A stretch of 64,000 nt of DNA, from positions 310,001-374,000 of the forward strand of contig OX424556.1 in assembly GCA_949152475.1 (NCBI GenBank), in the 5' to 3' direction. The DNA is from Terebella lapidaria. Its lineage: Eukaryota > Annelida > Polychaeta > Terebellida > Terebellidae. How positions within the stretch are numbered: the stretch's first letter is position 1; every line of letters starts with the position of its first letter. The notes under the pieces are model-generated. The model searched no databases and was not told the DNA's origin. It saw nothing but the letters and a program-made list of their open reading frames with translations. Shown piece after piece: positions 11,315-23,693 of the stretch. A program made the translations under genes and the position numbers.

Positions 11315-13153
11315 ATTAGCCCAAGGGCTAAGACAGGTTACCGGACAAAATATGTTTTATATTCCTGTGACCTTGAAAATGAGATCAAAGGTCAAATTCA
11401 AGGTCATCAGAATATTAGGCTTTCATCATTTCCTATATGTCCACAACTGATTCCTAAGCTGTAAAGTCGATAATAAGTGAGACTTTAGCCATTTTGTGTT
11501 CTTGACCATGAAAATGAGGTCAGAGGTCAAATTCAAAGTCACGAGAATATTCAGCATATATCATTTCCTACATATCCACAAGTGATCCCTAAGCTGTAAA
11601 ATTGATAACAAGTGATATATTACCCATTTTGTCCTGTGAAATTGAAAAAGAGGTCAAAGATCAAATTCAAGGTCATGACAATAATCTGCATATATCATTT
11701 CCTATATGTTAACAATTGATTCCTAAGCTGTAAAGTCGATAACAAGCGAGATACTAGCTATTTTGCCATGTGACCTTGAAAATGAGGTCAAAGGTCAAAT
11801 TCAAGGTCATCAGAATATTCGGTTGATATCATTTCCTATATGTCCACAATTGATTCCTAAGCTGTAAAGTAGATAATAAGCGAGATATTAGCCATTTTGT
11901 CTTTTGACCTTGAAAATGAGGTCAAAGGTCAAATTCAAGGTCATCAGAATATTCGGTTGATATCATTTCCTATATGTCCATAATTGATTCCTAAGCTGTA
12001 AAGCCAGAAACAAGCGAGATATTAGCCATATTGTCCTTTGACCTTGAAAATGAGGTCAAAGGTCAAATTCAAAGTCATCAGAATATTCGGTTGATATCAT
12101 TCCCTATATGTCCACAATTGATTCCTAAGCTGTAAAGTCGATAATAAGCGAGATATTAGCCATTTTGTTCTCGGACCTTGAAACAAAGGTCAGAGGTCAA
12201 ATTCTCAGTCACAAGAATATTCAGCATATATCATTTCCTACATGTCCACAAATGATCCCTAAGCTGTAAAATCGATAATAAGTGAGATATTAGCCATTTT
12301 GTCCTGTGACCTTGAAAATGAGGTCAAAGGTCAAATTCAAGGTCATGACAATAATCTGCATATATCAATTCCTATATGTTGTTAATTGATTCCTAAGCTG
12401 TAAAGTCGATAAGAAGCGAAATATTAGCCATTTTGCCGTGTGACCTTGAAATGAGGTCAAAGGTCAAATTCAAGGTCATCAGAATATTCGGCTGATATCA
12501 TTTCCTATATGTCCACAATTGATTCCTGAGCTGTAAAGTCGATAATAAGCGAGATATTAGCCATTTTGTTCTCTGACCTTGAAACTGAGGTCACAGGTCA
12601 AATTCAAGGTCACGAGAATATTCAGCATATATCATTTCCTATATGTCCACAATTGATTCCTAGTCTCTAATCGCAATATTAAGTGAGATATCAGGCTTAT
12701 TGTGTCCCATTATAAAGCATAGGAGAATTTAACATGAGAAAGTCCCATTTGGGCCGAATTTGGGCCCAAAATGGCCCACTTCGAGCGATTCAAGGGCAAC
12801 GAAATTTATACATGTCACAGGGGTACATATGGGGAGTGTTGTGCATCAATAAGAAAAAAAGTTACTGAACAGATTTTGAGAAAACAACCGTCAAAGTCCA
12901 AAATTGGCCATTTTTCGACGAAAACGGCCGCCATTTTGAAAAAAATGCAGAAATCAGAAAACTAAAAAAAACCTTTCCTGGAAATATTTTTAGGTATTTT
13001 TGTGCAAAATTTCAGAAAGATCGGACCATATACTTTAAAGATAAAAATGTGAACGGACGGACGACGGACGGACGGACGGACGGACGGACGACGGACGACG
13101 GACGCAACGCCATGCCAATAGGTTATCGGACTATAGGTCCGGTAACCTAAAAA
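11315..13153 (+). mobile_element. Complete family A element (~1.84 kb)
   Basis: 5' end ATTAGCCCAAGGGCTAAGAC + AGGTTACCGGACA; about ten ~134-bp units; the conserved 3' region with a related basic frame at 12771-12965; a (GGAC)n tract; hairpin ending CCTAAAAA at 13153. Confidence 0.87.
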
Positions 13154-13434
13154 TGTGGACGACGACGACGACGGACGACGACGGACGACGGACGACAGAC
13201 GACGGACGCAACGCCATGCCAATAGGTTATCGGACCATAGGTCCGGTAACCTAAAAAACGTTTTTAGATATTGGCCTAAGGTATGTTCTGACAAATTTAT
13301 GGGGATATTCATCATGCCAAAAAAAAGTTACAGATCCGGACGGACGCCGGACAACGGACAACAGATGACAGACGACGGACGGAGGACGGACGAAAAACCC
13401 CGATTTTCGTCCCAAAGGGCCGGTAAACTAAAAA
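13154..13434 (+). mobile_element. Two extra stacked 3' termini
   Basis: A second A tail (GACGACGG tract, hairpin, CCTAAAAAA) ends at 13258. A more diverged tail (GACGGACGAAAAACCCCG .. GGGCCGGTAAACTAAAAA) ends at 13434. Neither has its own 5' end. Confidence 0.78.
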
Positions 13435-14636
13435 TATACAACCTTCGAGTTAAGCCTGTTGCACCAAATAAATTACACAGAGACGTACTTGCGCTGTCCT
13501 TTACGACCGAAACTTGGGTATTTCCCATCTCGCACATGTACTGTTTATGAGGTTTGCAAGTCCAGACAACGGATTAGACTGATCACAGTTAATTAATTGC
13601 TGAAAAATTCAAATATGACTCCTTATATCCAGTATATATATATGTATGACTGATGTGTCATGTTTGTCGTGATTAATTCCACCACGATTTCACGGTGATA
13701 ATCGAAGTTCATTTCTCGCCATGGACACATAAAGCCACATTCACCTTCTTTAATATATCCAGCATACTGCGTTTCAAGAACGATTAAGGGCAAGGATTAC
13801 AACTGACTAAAATTTCAGAATGAATTTAGCAGACGTCACATCTGATATCATGGCTATTTTCGAATGATATCAAAAATGGATTATCAATATAGCGGCATTG
13901 TTGCTTATTTTTTGTGGGGTGTGTTTTTTTATTCTTCAAATAATTCGTCTTATTTTCAAGTGAAAATTGTCAAAATGGGAGTCTACCACAAGATATACTA
14001 TATATATGTTTGGAAAATGAACTCGAATATTCAGTTATATGTACAAAACCATAATTTCGCCACTTATATTGCAGTTTCACCAATTTGGCAACAATCGCAT
14101 AAAAATTGTGAGAAAATTGATAATAATTCTGCATATATTTTAGCTCTTCTATTCGGCATATTTCTCAAAAAAACCCCACCGTCCAGTTTACTTTCAAAAT
14201 TTTTGTTGTTCAAAACCTAAAACGCAATCTTTGAAACAAATATCGATCGGAAACACGTACATATCATGGCATTAATTACCCATCAGACTATTTTCTTAAT
14301 GTAAGTATCAATCTATTATCAACAAGGCAACTAAATTTTGAATAGCTCTCTGATATAAGTCTTCACTGAGAAATGACGAGAGTGAGAAATCATTTTGATG
14401 TACAACTAGTTTGAAAATTTGACCTCTCACAGCACAGCAACTGAGACCAATCATATTCTTGGTCTTAGAATTGATGGCGTTTGATTTATTTATCACAATT
14501 TTAGTGGATACTTATTTTCATAATTTCTCATAAATTTGCATGCGCTGGGGATTGACATCATAAAATTTACAACCTCCAAACGTCTACTCCCTGGTATGCG
14601 TAAAAATACGCCTGCCTTTACGACGTTTGGATGAAA
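13435..14636. other. Unassigned sequence, MITE relic and small palindrome
   Basis: 13446-13525 resembles the TTGCACCAAA MITE end. 14298-14340 (AATGTAAGTATCAATCTATT..) is about 80% like the start of the captured segment in the A elements at 50.3 and 59.3 kb. 14576-14630 is a palindrome with ends CCAAACGT/ACGTTTGG and an inner GCGTA/TACGC stem. The plus-strand frame 13864-14220 has no recognisable motif and is probably not a gene. Confidence 0.5.
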
Positions 14637-17600
14637 ACTAGACGTCAAGGCCTGAAGATGCCTTGGAGGCATTTCGGTGTGATGACTAATTTATAATATA
14701 TACTGGATATCTACGAAAATGAAAAATTACGACTCAGCAAAAAAAATTTCGGGTCAAGGTCAAAGTTCATCTGTATACCCCTTAGACAGGTTTGTCTAGA
14801 GCGACGAGTCCAAAAATAACTTCCGTTTCGCTCTACGACACACCGTTTCCGAGATATCGACAAAAACGAAAAATGCCGACTTGGCAAAAAAAATTTGAAT
14901 CAAGGTGAAAGTTCATCCATAATACCCCTTAGACACGTTTGTCTAGGGTGACGAGTCCAAAAATAACGTCCGTTTCGCTCTACGACGCACCGTTTCCAAG
15001 ATATCGTCGAAAACGTAAAATGCTGACTCGGCAAAAAAAAATTCGGGTAAAGGTCAAGGTTGATCCATAATACCCCTTAGACATGTTTGTCTAGGGCGAC
15101 GAACCCAAAAATAAAGTCCGTTTCGCTCTACGATGCACGGTTTCCGAGATATGGGCGAAAACGAAAAATGCCACTCGGCAAAAAAAATTCAGGTCAAGGT
15201 CAAAGTTCATCCATAATACCCCTCAGACATGTTTGTCTAGGGCGACAAGTCTCAAAATAACGTCTGTTCAAAGTTTCCGAGATATCGACGAAAACGAAAA
15301 ATGCAGACTCGGCAAAACAAATTTGGGTCAAGGTCAAAGTTCATCCATAACACCCCTCAGACATGTTTGTCAGGGCAACGAGTCCAAAAATAACATCCGT
15401 TTCGCTCTACGATGCACGGTTTCCGAGATATCGGCGAAAACGAAAAATGCCGACTCGGCAAAAAAATTTCGGGTCAAGGTCAAAGTTCATCTATATACCC
15501 CTTAGACATATGTCTAGGGTGACGAGTCCAAAAATAACGTCCATTTCGCCCTACGATGCACCGTTTCCGAGATATCGACGAAAACGAAAAATGCCGACTC
15601 GGCAAAAAAATTTCAGGTCAAGGTCAAGCCATTCCCTAATACCTCTTAGACTTGTTTGTCTAGGGCGACGAGTCCGAAAATAACGTCCGTTTCGTTCTAC
15701 GATGCACCGTTTCCGAGATATGCAGGATACCTCAAGGATGACTGGGCGAAAACTCTTTCGACCTCTAGGTCATAGGTCGTTTGACCATATGACCGACTTT
15801 GAAAAATGCCGACTTGGCAAAAAAAATTGGGATCAAGGTGAAAGTTCATCCATAATACCCCTTAGACACGTTTGTCTAGGGTGACGAGTCCAAAAATAAC
15901 GTCCGTTTCGCTCTACGACGCACCGTTTCCAAGATATCGTCGAAAACGTAAAATGCTGACTCGGCAAAAAAAAATTCGGGTAAAGGTCAAGGTTGATCCA
16001 TAATACCCCTTAGACATGTTTGTCTAGGGCGACGAACCCAAAAATAAAGTCCGTTTCGCTCTACGATGCACGGTTTCCGAGATATGGGCGAAAACGAAAA
16101 ATGCCACTCGGCAAAAAAAATTCAGGTCAAGGTCAAAGTTCATCCATAATACCCCTCAGACATGTTTGTCTAGGGCGACAAGTCTCAAAATAACGTCTGT
16201 TCAAAGTTTCCGAGATATCGACGAAAACGAAAAATGCAGACTCGGCAAAACAAATTTGGGTCAAGGTCAAAGTTCATCCATAACACCCCTCAGACATGTT
16301 TGTCAGGGCAACGAGTCCAAAAATAACGTCCGTTTCGCTCTACGATGCACGGTTTCCGAGATATCGGCGAAAACGAAAAATGCCGACTCGGCAAAAAAAT
16401 TTCGGGTCAAGGTCAAAGTTCATCTATATACCCCTTAGACATATGTCTAGGGTGACGAGTCCAAAAATAACGTCCATTTCGCGCTACGATGCACCGTTTC
16501 CGAGATATCGATGAAAACGAAAAATGCCGACTCGGCAAAAAAATTTCAGGTCAAGGTCAAGCCATTCCCTAATACCTCTTAGACTTGTTTGTCTAGGGCG
16601 ACGAGTCCGAAAATAACGTCCGTTTCGTTCTACGATGCACCGTTTCCGAGATATGCAGGATACCTCAAGGATGACTGGGCGAAAACTCTTTCGACCTCTA
16701 GGTCATAGGTCGTTTGACCATATGACCGACTTTGAAAAATGCCGACTTGGCAAAAAAAATTGGGATCAAGGTGAAAGTTCATCCATAATACCCCTTAGAC
16801 ACGTTTGTCTAGGGTGACGAGTCCAAAAAAAACGTCCGTTTCGCTCTACGACGCACCGTTTCCAAGATATCGTCGAAAACGTAAAATGCTGACTCGGCAA
16901 AAAAAAATTCGGGTAAAGGTCAAGGTTGATCCATAATACCCCTTAGACATGTTTGTCTAGGGCGACGAACCCAAAAATAAAGTCCGTTTCGCTCTACGAT
17001 GCACGGTTTCCGAGATATGGGCGAAAACGAAAAATGCCACTCGGCAAAAAAAATTCAGGTCAAGGTCAAAGTTCATCCATAATACCCCTCAGACATGTTT
17101 GTCTAGGGCGACAAGTCTCAAAATAACGTCTGTTCAAAGTTTCCGAGATATCGACGAAAACGAAAAATGCAGACTCGGCAAAACAAATTTGGGTCAAGGT
17201 CAAAGTTCATCCATAACACCCCTCAGACATGTTTGTCAGGGCAACGAGTCCAAAAATAACGTCCGTTTCGCTCTACTATGCACGGTTTCCGAGATATCGG
17301 CGAAAACGAAAAATGCCGACTCGGCAAAAAAATTTCGGGTCAAGGTCAAAGTTCATCTATATACCCCTTAGACATATGTCTAGGGTGACGAGTCCAAAAA
17401 TAACGTCCATTTCGCCCTACGATGCACCGTTTCCGAGATATCGACGAAAACGAAAAATGCCGACTCGGCAAAAAAATTTCAGGTCAAGGTCAAGCCATTC
17501 CCTAATACCTCTTACACTTGTTTGTCTAGGGCGACGAGTCCGAAAATAACGTCCGTTTCGTTCTACGATGCACCGTTTCCGAGATATGCAGGATACCTCA

Positions 17601-18013
17601 AGGATGACTGGGCGAAAACTCTTTCGACCTCTAGGTCATAGGTCGTTTGACCATATGACCCCAAAATCAATAGGGTTGTTCCTGGGTGATATATGAACAG
17701 TTTTTGAGTTATCGTGCGGAAACAAAGTCCAAAAAAAGACCTCAATTTCATCCTCAAGGACCTAACGGACCTCGGATCCGGCTCAAAAACTATACAGCAC
17801 ATCAACATATGTCTGAGCAGTGGTGAAAATTTCAAGTCGATCCCTCAAGGCGTTCTCGAGTTATCGCGCGGAAACGAAAACGGCGGAAGGAAAAAAAAAA
17901 AAAAAAAAAGAAGAATTCTGACAAAACCATAAAGGCATTTCTGCCGATATGCCTTAAAAAAAAAAGAAGAATTCTAACAAAACCATAAAGGCACTTCTGC
18001 CGAAATGCCTTAA
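14637..18013 (+). mobile_element. Family B element with higher-order array and doubled 3' end (~3.4 kb)
   Basis: Starts ACTAGACGTCAAGGCC. It holds ~146-bp units organised as three 933-bp blocks, then the 3' block TCAATAGGGTTGTTCCTGGG. Two consecutive B hairpins close it: AAGGCATTTCTGCCGATATG (about 17933) and AAGGCACTTCTGCCGAAATG (about 17989). Confidence 0.88.
14860..17658 (+). repeat. 933-bp higher-order repeat, three tandem copies
   Basis: Blocks 14860-15792, 15793-16725 and 16726-17658. Landmark frames recur at 15233/16166/17099 and 15702/16635, exactly 933 bp apart. Each block contains about six ~146-bp B units plus the end-of-array segment ..GGTCGTTTGACCATATGACC. Copies differ by only a few bases by eye. 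Confidence 0.92.
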
Positions 18014-18160
18014 TGAGTATGTGGTACAACGGACGTATTTGGTTGTTTTGCATTTGCGACGGCGTAAAGCTGGACATTGGCGATACGACTGCTTGGTGCA
18101 ATCGGCCCCTGGTGAGTTAGTGATTCAACTAACTATTGATCATGTTAATATTATTACAGA
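18014..18160. mobile_element. MITE right-end fragment plus spacer
   Basis: Ends ..GCTTGGTGCAATCGGCCCCTG at 18108, the inverse of the 8510 terminus. The element is cut on its left by the B element. 18109-18160 is unassigned. Confidence 0.6.
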
Positions 18161-18934
18161 AAACATAGGCCCAAGGGACCTGTAGCTTACCGGCTAGCCA
18201 ATAGGTGATCGAACCGATGGTCTGGTAACTGCAAGGTTACAAGTTTATCCAGCATATATCATTTCCTATATGTCCACATTTGATTTCTAAGCTGTAAAGT
18301 CGATAATAAGCGAGATAATAGCCATTTTGTGCTTTGATCTTGAAAATCAGGTCAAAGGTCAATTACGAGGTCACCAGAGTATTCGACATATATCATTTCC
18401 TATATGTCCGCAATTGATTCCTAAGCTGTAAAGTCAATAATAAGCGAGATATCAGCCATTTTGTGCTCTGACCTTGAAAATGAGGCCGGCCAAATGTCAC
18501 ATTCAAGGTCAGGAGAATATTCAGCTTATATCATTTCTTATGTGTCCACAATTGGTTCCCAAGCTGTAAAGTGAATAATAAGCGAGATATTAGCGATTTT
18601 GTGCTCTGATTACAAGTCCCTAATCTCAATATTAAGTGAGATATCAAGAACATTGTGGCCCACTATAAAGCATAGGAGAATTTAACATGTGAAAGTCCTA
18701 TTTGGGCCCTGTAGAAAACATCAAAATGGCCGCCTCACGCAGACCGGCGATTCAAGGGCATCGCAACTTATACGGATTATAAAGATACATGAGGCGAACT
18801 TTTTTGAAACTAAAATCTCAAAACTGATCAGACAGTTTTTGAGAAAATAATTTTTAAAGTTGAAAACATGCAAAAACAGCCATTTTCGGCATAAAAATGG
18901 CCGCCAAAACTGCATAATCAATTCAATCAAAAAA
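18161..18934 (+). mobile_element. Family C element, 3' truncated
   Basis: ACATAGGCCCAAGGGACCTG, AGCTTACCGGCTAGCC and the A-tail-like hairpin, three A/C units, CACTATAAAGCATAGGAGAA and AAAATGGCCGCCTCACGCAG. Cut by a family A start at 18935. Confidence 0.8.
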
Positions 18935-20621
18935 ATTTGCCCAAGGGCTAAGATAGGTTACCGGACAATACATAATACCTATTTCGTCCCATGGCCTTGA
19001 AAATAAGGCCACGGTCAAATTTAAAGTCACGAGAGTATTCAGCATATATGATTTCCTATATGTTCACAACTGCTTACTAAGCTGTAAGTTCAGTAATAAG
19101 ACAGATATTAGTTTTTATGTCCTGTGACATAATGAAAATGAAATCAAAAGTCAAATTAAAGGTGTCCACAATAGAATCCTAAGTTGTAAATTTGATAATA
19201 AACTAGACGTCGAGGCCTAAAGATGCCTTGGAGGCATTTCGGTGTGATGATTAATTTATAATATATACTAGATATCGACGAAAATGAAAAATGTCGACTC
19301 CGCAAAAAAATTTACCGTTGAAATAATACCCTTAGACATGTTTGTCTAGGGCGACGAGTCCGAAAGTAACGTCCGTTTCGCTCTACGAAGCACCGTTTAC
19401 GAGATATCGACGAAAACGAAAAATGCCGACTCGGCAAAAAAATTTCGGGTCAACGTGAAAGTTCATCCATAATACCCCTGAAGATGTTTGTCTAGGGCGA
19501 CGAGTCCGAAAATAACGTCCGTTTCGGTCTACGACACACCGTTCCCGAGATATCGACGAAAACGAAAAATGCCGACTCGGCAAAAAAATTTCGGGTCAAG
19601 GTCAAAGTTCATCCATAATACCCTCCGAAAATAACGTCCGTTTCGCTCTACGAAGCACCGTTTCCGAGATATCGACGAAAACGAAAAATGCCGACTCGGC
19701 AAAAAAATTTCGGGTCAAGGTCAGAGTTCATCAATAATACCCCTTAGACATGTTTGTCTAGGGCGACGAGTCCGAAAATAACGTCCGTTTCGCTCTACGA
19801 CGCACCGTTTCCGAGATATCGACGAAAACGAAAAATGCCGACTCGGCAAAAAAATTTGGGGTAAGGTCAGAGTTCATCCATAATACCCCTTAGACATGTT
19901 TGTCTAGGGCGACGAGTCCGAAAATAACGTCCGTTTCGCTCTACGACGCACCGTTTCCGAGATATGCAGGATGCCTCAAGGATGACTCAGCAAAAAATTA
20001 TTTCGACCTCCAGGTCAAAGGTCGTTTGACGTATCGATCCCAAAATCAATAGGGTTCTTCCCTGTTGATATATAAATCTCCGTGCAAAATTCTGCAACTA
20101 TTGCCTGAATATCGTCCGGAAACCAAGTTTTAAGATCAGCCTCGATTTCATCCTCAAGGACCTCACGGACCTCGGAGCCGAATCAAAAAAAAATAATACA
20201 CCCTAGAGATGTTTGTCTAGAGCGACGAGTCCGAAAATAACGTCCGTTTCGCTCTATGATGCACGGTTTCTGAGATATGCAGGAAGCCTCAAGGATGAAT
20301 CAGCAAAAAATTATTTCGACCTCTAGGTCAAAGGTCGTTTGACAGATCGATCCCAAAATCAATAGGGTTCTTCCCTGGTGTCATATGAACCTCCACGCAG
20401 AGTTCTGCAACTATTGCTTAAATATTTTTCCAGTTATCGTCCGGAAACCAAGTCTCAAAATTAGCCTTGATTTCATCCTCACGGACCTCACGGACCTCGG
20501 ATCCGGCTCAAAAAGAATAGGATTCTTCCACATATCATTTCTGACTCGTGGTGAAAATTTGACGAGGATCCGTCAAGGCAATCTAAAGTTATCGGCCGGA
20601 AACCAAAAGTGGCGGAAGAAG

Positions 20622-20652
<31 letters not shown>

Positions 20653-21632
20653 AAAAAAGTTATGCTAAAACCATAAAGGCATTTTTGCCGAAATGCCTTA
20701 ACAAGATACTAGCTGAGTTGTTCTGTGCCTTGAAAATGAAGTCAAAGTTCAAATTCAAGGTCACGACAATATTCAGCATATATAAATTCTTATCAGTCCA
20801 CAATTGATTCCTAAGTCGATAATAAGCGAGATATTAGTCATTTTGTTATTTGACCTTGGAAATGAGGTCAAAGGTCAAACCAGGGTCATCACAATATTTT
20901 AAGAATATCATTTCTGATAATGTCCACAATTGATTCCTAAGCTGTAAAGTCGATAATGAGCGAAATAGTAGCCATTTTGCACTCTGACCTTGAAAATCAG
21001 GTCAAGGTCAAATTCAAGATCATCAGAATATTCGGCATATGTCATTTCCTATATGTCCACTTCAAGGTCATCAGAATATTCGGCATATGTCATTTCCTAT
21101 ATGTCCACAATTGATTCCTAAGCTGTAAAGTCAATAATAAGCAAGATATTAGCCATTTTGTGCCTGACCTTGTAAAAAAGGTCAAAGGTCAAATTCAAGG
21201 TCATCAAAATATTCAGCATACATCATTTCCTATATGTCCACAATTTAGTCCCAAGCTGAAAAGTGGATAATAAGAGATATATGAGCTGTTTTGTTCTTTG
21301 ACCTTGAAAATGAGGTCAAAGGTCAAACTCAAGGTCACCAGAATATTCGGAATATATCATTTCCTATATGTGCACAATTGATTACTAAGCTTTAGAGTCG
21401 ATAATAAGCGAGATATTAGCAATTTTGTGCTCTGACCTTGGAAATGAGGTCAAAGGTCAAATTCAAAGTCATGACAATAATCAGCATATATCATTTTCTA
21501 TGTGTCCATAATTGATTCCTAGTCTGTAATCTCAATACTAAGTGAGATATTAGGCAAAATGTGTCCCATTATATAGCATAGGAGAATTTAACATGGAAAA
21601 AGTCCCATTTGGGACCCGTCGAGAAAATGAAA
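18935..21632 (+). mobile_element. Family A element interrupted by a nested B element
   Basis: 5' end ATTTGCCCAAGGGCTAAG + AGGTTACCGGACA. The array is broken at 19201 by B (19202-20700) and resumes at 20701 within the same repeat unit (..GATAATA|A / ACAAGATACTAGC). The 3' part reaches the block AACATGGAAAAAGTCCC and stops at the next A start (21633) without a tail. Confidence 0.82.
19202..20700 (+). mobile_element. Complete family B element (~1.5 kb) nested in family A
   Basis: ACTAGACGTCGAGGCC at the start, hairpin AAGGCATTTTTGCCGAAATG + CCTTA at the end. About five units plus two copies of the post-array block, then an A/AAG-rich stretch. The flanks fit one interrupted A unit with at most one duplicated A, so no real target duplication. 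Confidence 0.87.
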
Positions 21633-22347
21633 ATTAGCCAAAGGGCTAAGATAGGTTACAGGACAATATATCATTATATATAATAGCTTTTATATATAAT
21701 AGCTATTTTATAATGTGGCATTGAAAATAAGGTCAAGGTCAAATTTAAAGTCATGAGAGTATTCAGCATATTTTATTTCTTATACGTTCACAATTGCTTA
21801 CTAAGCTGTAAATTCAGTACTAAGAGAGATATTAGTCATTAATGTCCTGTGAGATTGAAAATGAAATCAAAAGTCAAATTGAAAGTCATCAGAATATTCA
21901 GCATACATCATTTGCTGTATGTCCACAACAGAATCCTAAGTTGTAAATTTGACAGAAAACAAAATATTAGCCAAGTTGTAATGTGATACCTTGAAAATGA
22001 GGTCAAATTCAAGGTCGTGACAATATTCAGCATATATCATTTCCTATATTTCCACAATTGATTCCTTATCTGTAAAGTTGATAAAAAGCGAAATATTAGC
22101 CATTCTGTACTCTGACCTTGAAAATGAGGTCAAAGTTCAAATTCAAGGCATGACAATACTCAGCATATATCATTTTCTATCTGTCCACAATTGATTCTCA
22201 AGTTGTAAAGTCGATAATAAGCGAGATATTAGCCCTTTTGTTCTTTGACCTTGAAAATGAGGTCAAAGGTCAAATTCAAGGTAATCAGAATATTCAACAT
22301 ATATCATTTCCTATATGTCCACAATTGATTTCTAAGCTGTGAAGTCA
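21633..22347 (+). mobile_element. Family A element 5' part
   Basis: 5' hairpin variant AGCCAAAGGGCT, AGGTTACAGGACA, then about five units. Cut by B at 22348 inside ..CTAAGCTGTGAAGTCA. Confidence 0.8.
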
Positions 22348-23693
22348 ACTAGACGTCAAGGCCTAAAGATGCCTTGGAGGCATTTCCGTGTTAAGACTAA
22401 TTTGTAATATTTATAACATGTTTACCATGGGCTCTACAATGCTCTACGAAACACTGTTACCAAGATATCGACGAAAAAGAAAAATGCTGACTCGGCGAAA
22501 AAAATTTCAGGTCAAGGTCAAAGTTCATCCATAAAACCCCCTAGACATGTTTGTCTAGTGCCACGAATGCAAAAATAACCTCCGTTTCGCTCTACGACGC
22601 ACCAATTCCGAGATATTGACGAAAACGAAAAATGTCAACTCGGCGAAAAAATTTCAGGTCAAGGTCAAAGTTCCTCCATAATATCCCTTAGACATGTTTG
22701 TCTAGTGCCAAGAGTCCGAAAATAACGTCCGTTTCGCTCTACGACGCATCGTTTCCGAGATATCAACGAAAACGAAAAATGCCGACTCGGCAGAAAAATT
22801 CAAGGTCAAGGTCAAAGGTCATCCTTAATACCCTTTAGACATGTTTGTCTAAGGCGACGAGTCCGAAAATAACTTGCGATTCTCTCTACGATGCACCGTT
22901 TCCGAAATATCGACGAAAACAAAAAATGCCGACTCGGCGAAAAAAATTTAGGTGAAGGTCAAAGTTCATCCAGAATACCCATTAGACATATGTTTGTCTA
23001 GTGCCAAGAGTCCGAAAATAACGTCCGTTTCACTCTACAACGCACAGTTTCCGAGATATTGACGAAAACGAAAAATGCCGACTCGGCGAAAAAATTTGAG
23101 GTCAAGGTCAAAGTTCCTCCATAATACCCCTTAGACATGTTTGTCTAGTGCCACGCGTCAGAAAATAATGTCCGTTTCGCTCTACGACGCACCGTTTCCG
23201 AGATATCGACGAAAACGAAAAATGCTGACTCGGCAGAAAAATTCAAGGTCAAGGTCATCCTTAACACCCTTTAGTCATGTTTGTTTAGGGCGACGAGTCC
23301 GAAAATAACGTCCGATTCGCTCTACCATGTACCGTTTCCAAGATAGGCAGGAAACCTCAAGGATGACTGGGCGAAAAACTCTTCCGACCTCTAGGTCAAA
23401 GGTCGTTCGACGGATTGATCCCAAAATCAATAGGGTTCTTCCCTGTTGATATATGAACCTCCATGCAAAGTTCAGCAGCCATTGCCTACATACTTTTTGA
23501 GTTATCGTGCGGAAACAAAGTCCAAAAAACAACATTGATTTCATCCTCACGGACCTCATGGACCTCGGATCCGGCTGAAAAACAATAGGGTTCTTCCACA
23601 TAATATGTGTGACCAATGCTGAAAGTTTGGCGAGGATACATCGAGCCAAACTAAAGTCGGAAACCGAAACGGCGAGAAAAAAAGAAAAAAAAT
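22348..23693 (+). mobile_element. Family B element lacking its 3' hairpin
   Basis: ACTAGACGTCAAGGCC start, six units, 3' block TCAATAGGGTTCTTCCCTG and GTTATCGTGCGGAAAC, ending in an AAAG-rich stretch that runs into the next A start at 23694. Confidence 0.83.

Noticed and set aside
13864-14220. 118-residue plus-strand frame with hydrophobic stretches
   Set aside because: AT-rich, no recognisable domain, no splice context; likely chance.
20385-20807. 140-residue frame with a long lysine run
   Set aside because: The lysines come from the A-rich 3' stretch of a family B element, and the frame crosses the element boundary into family A.
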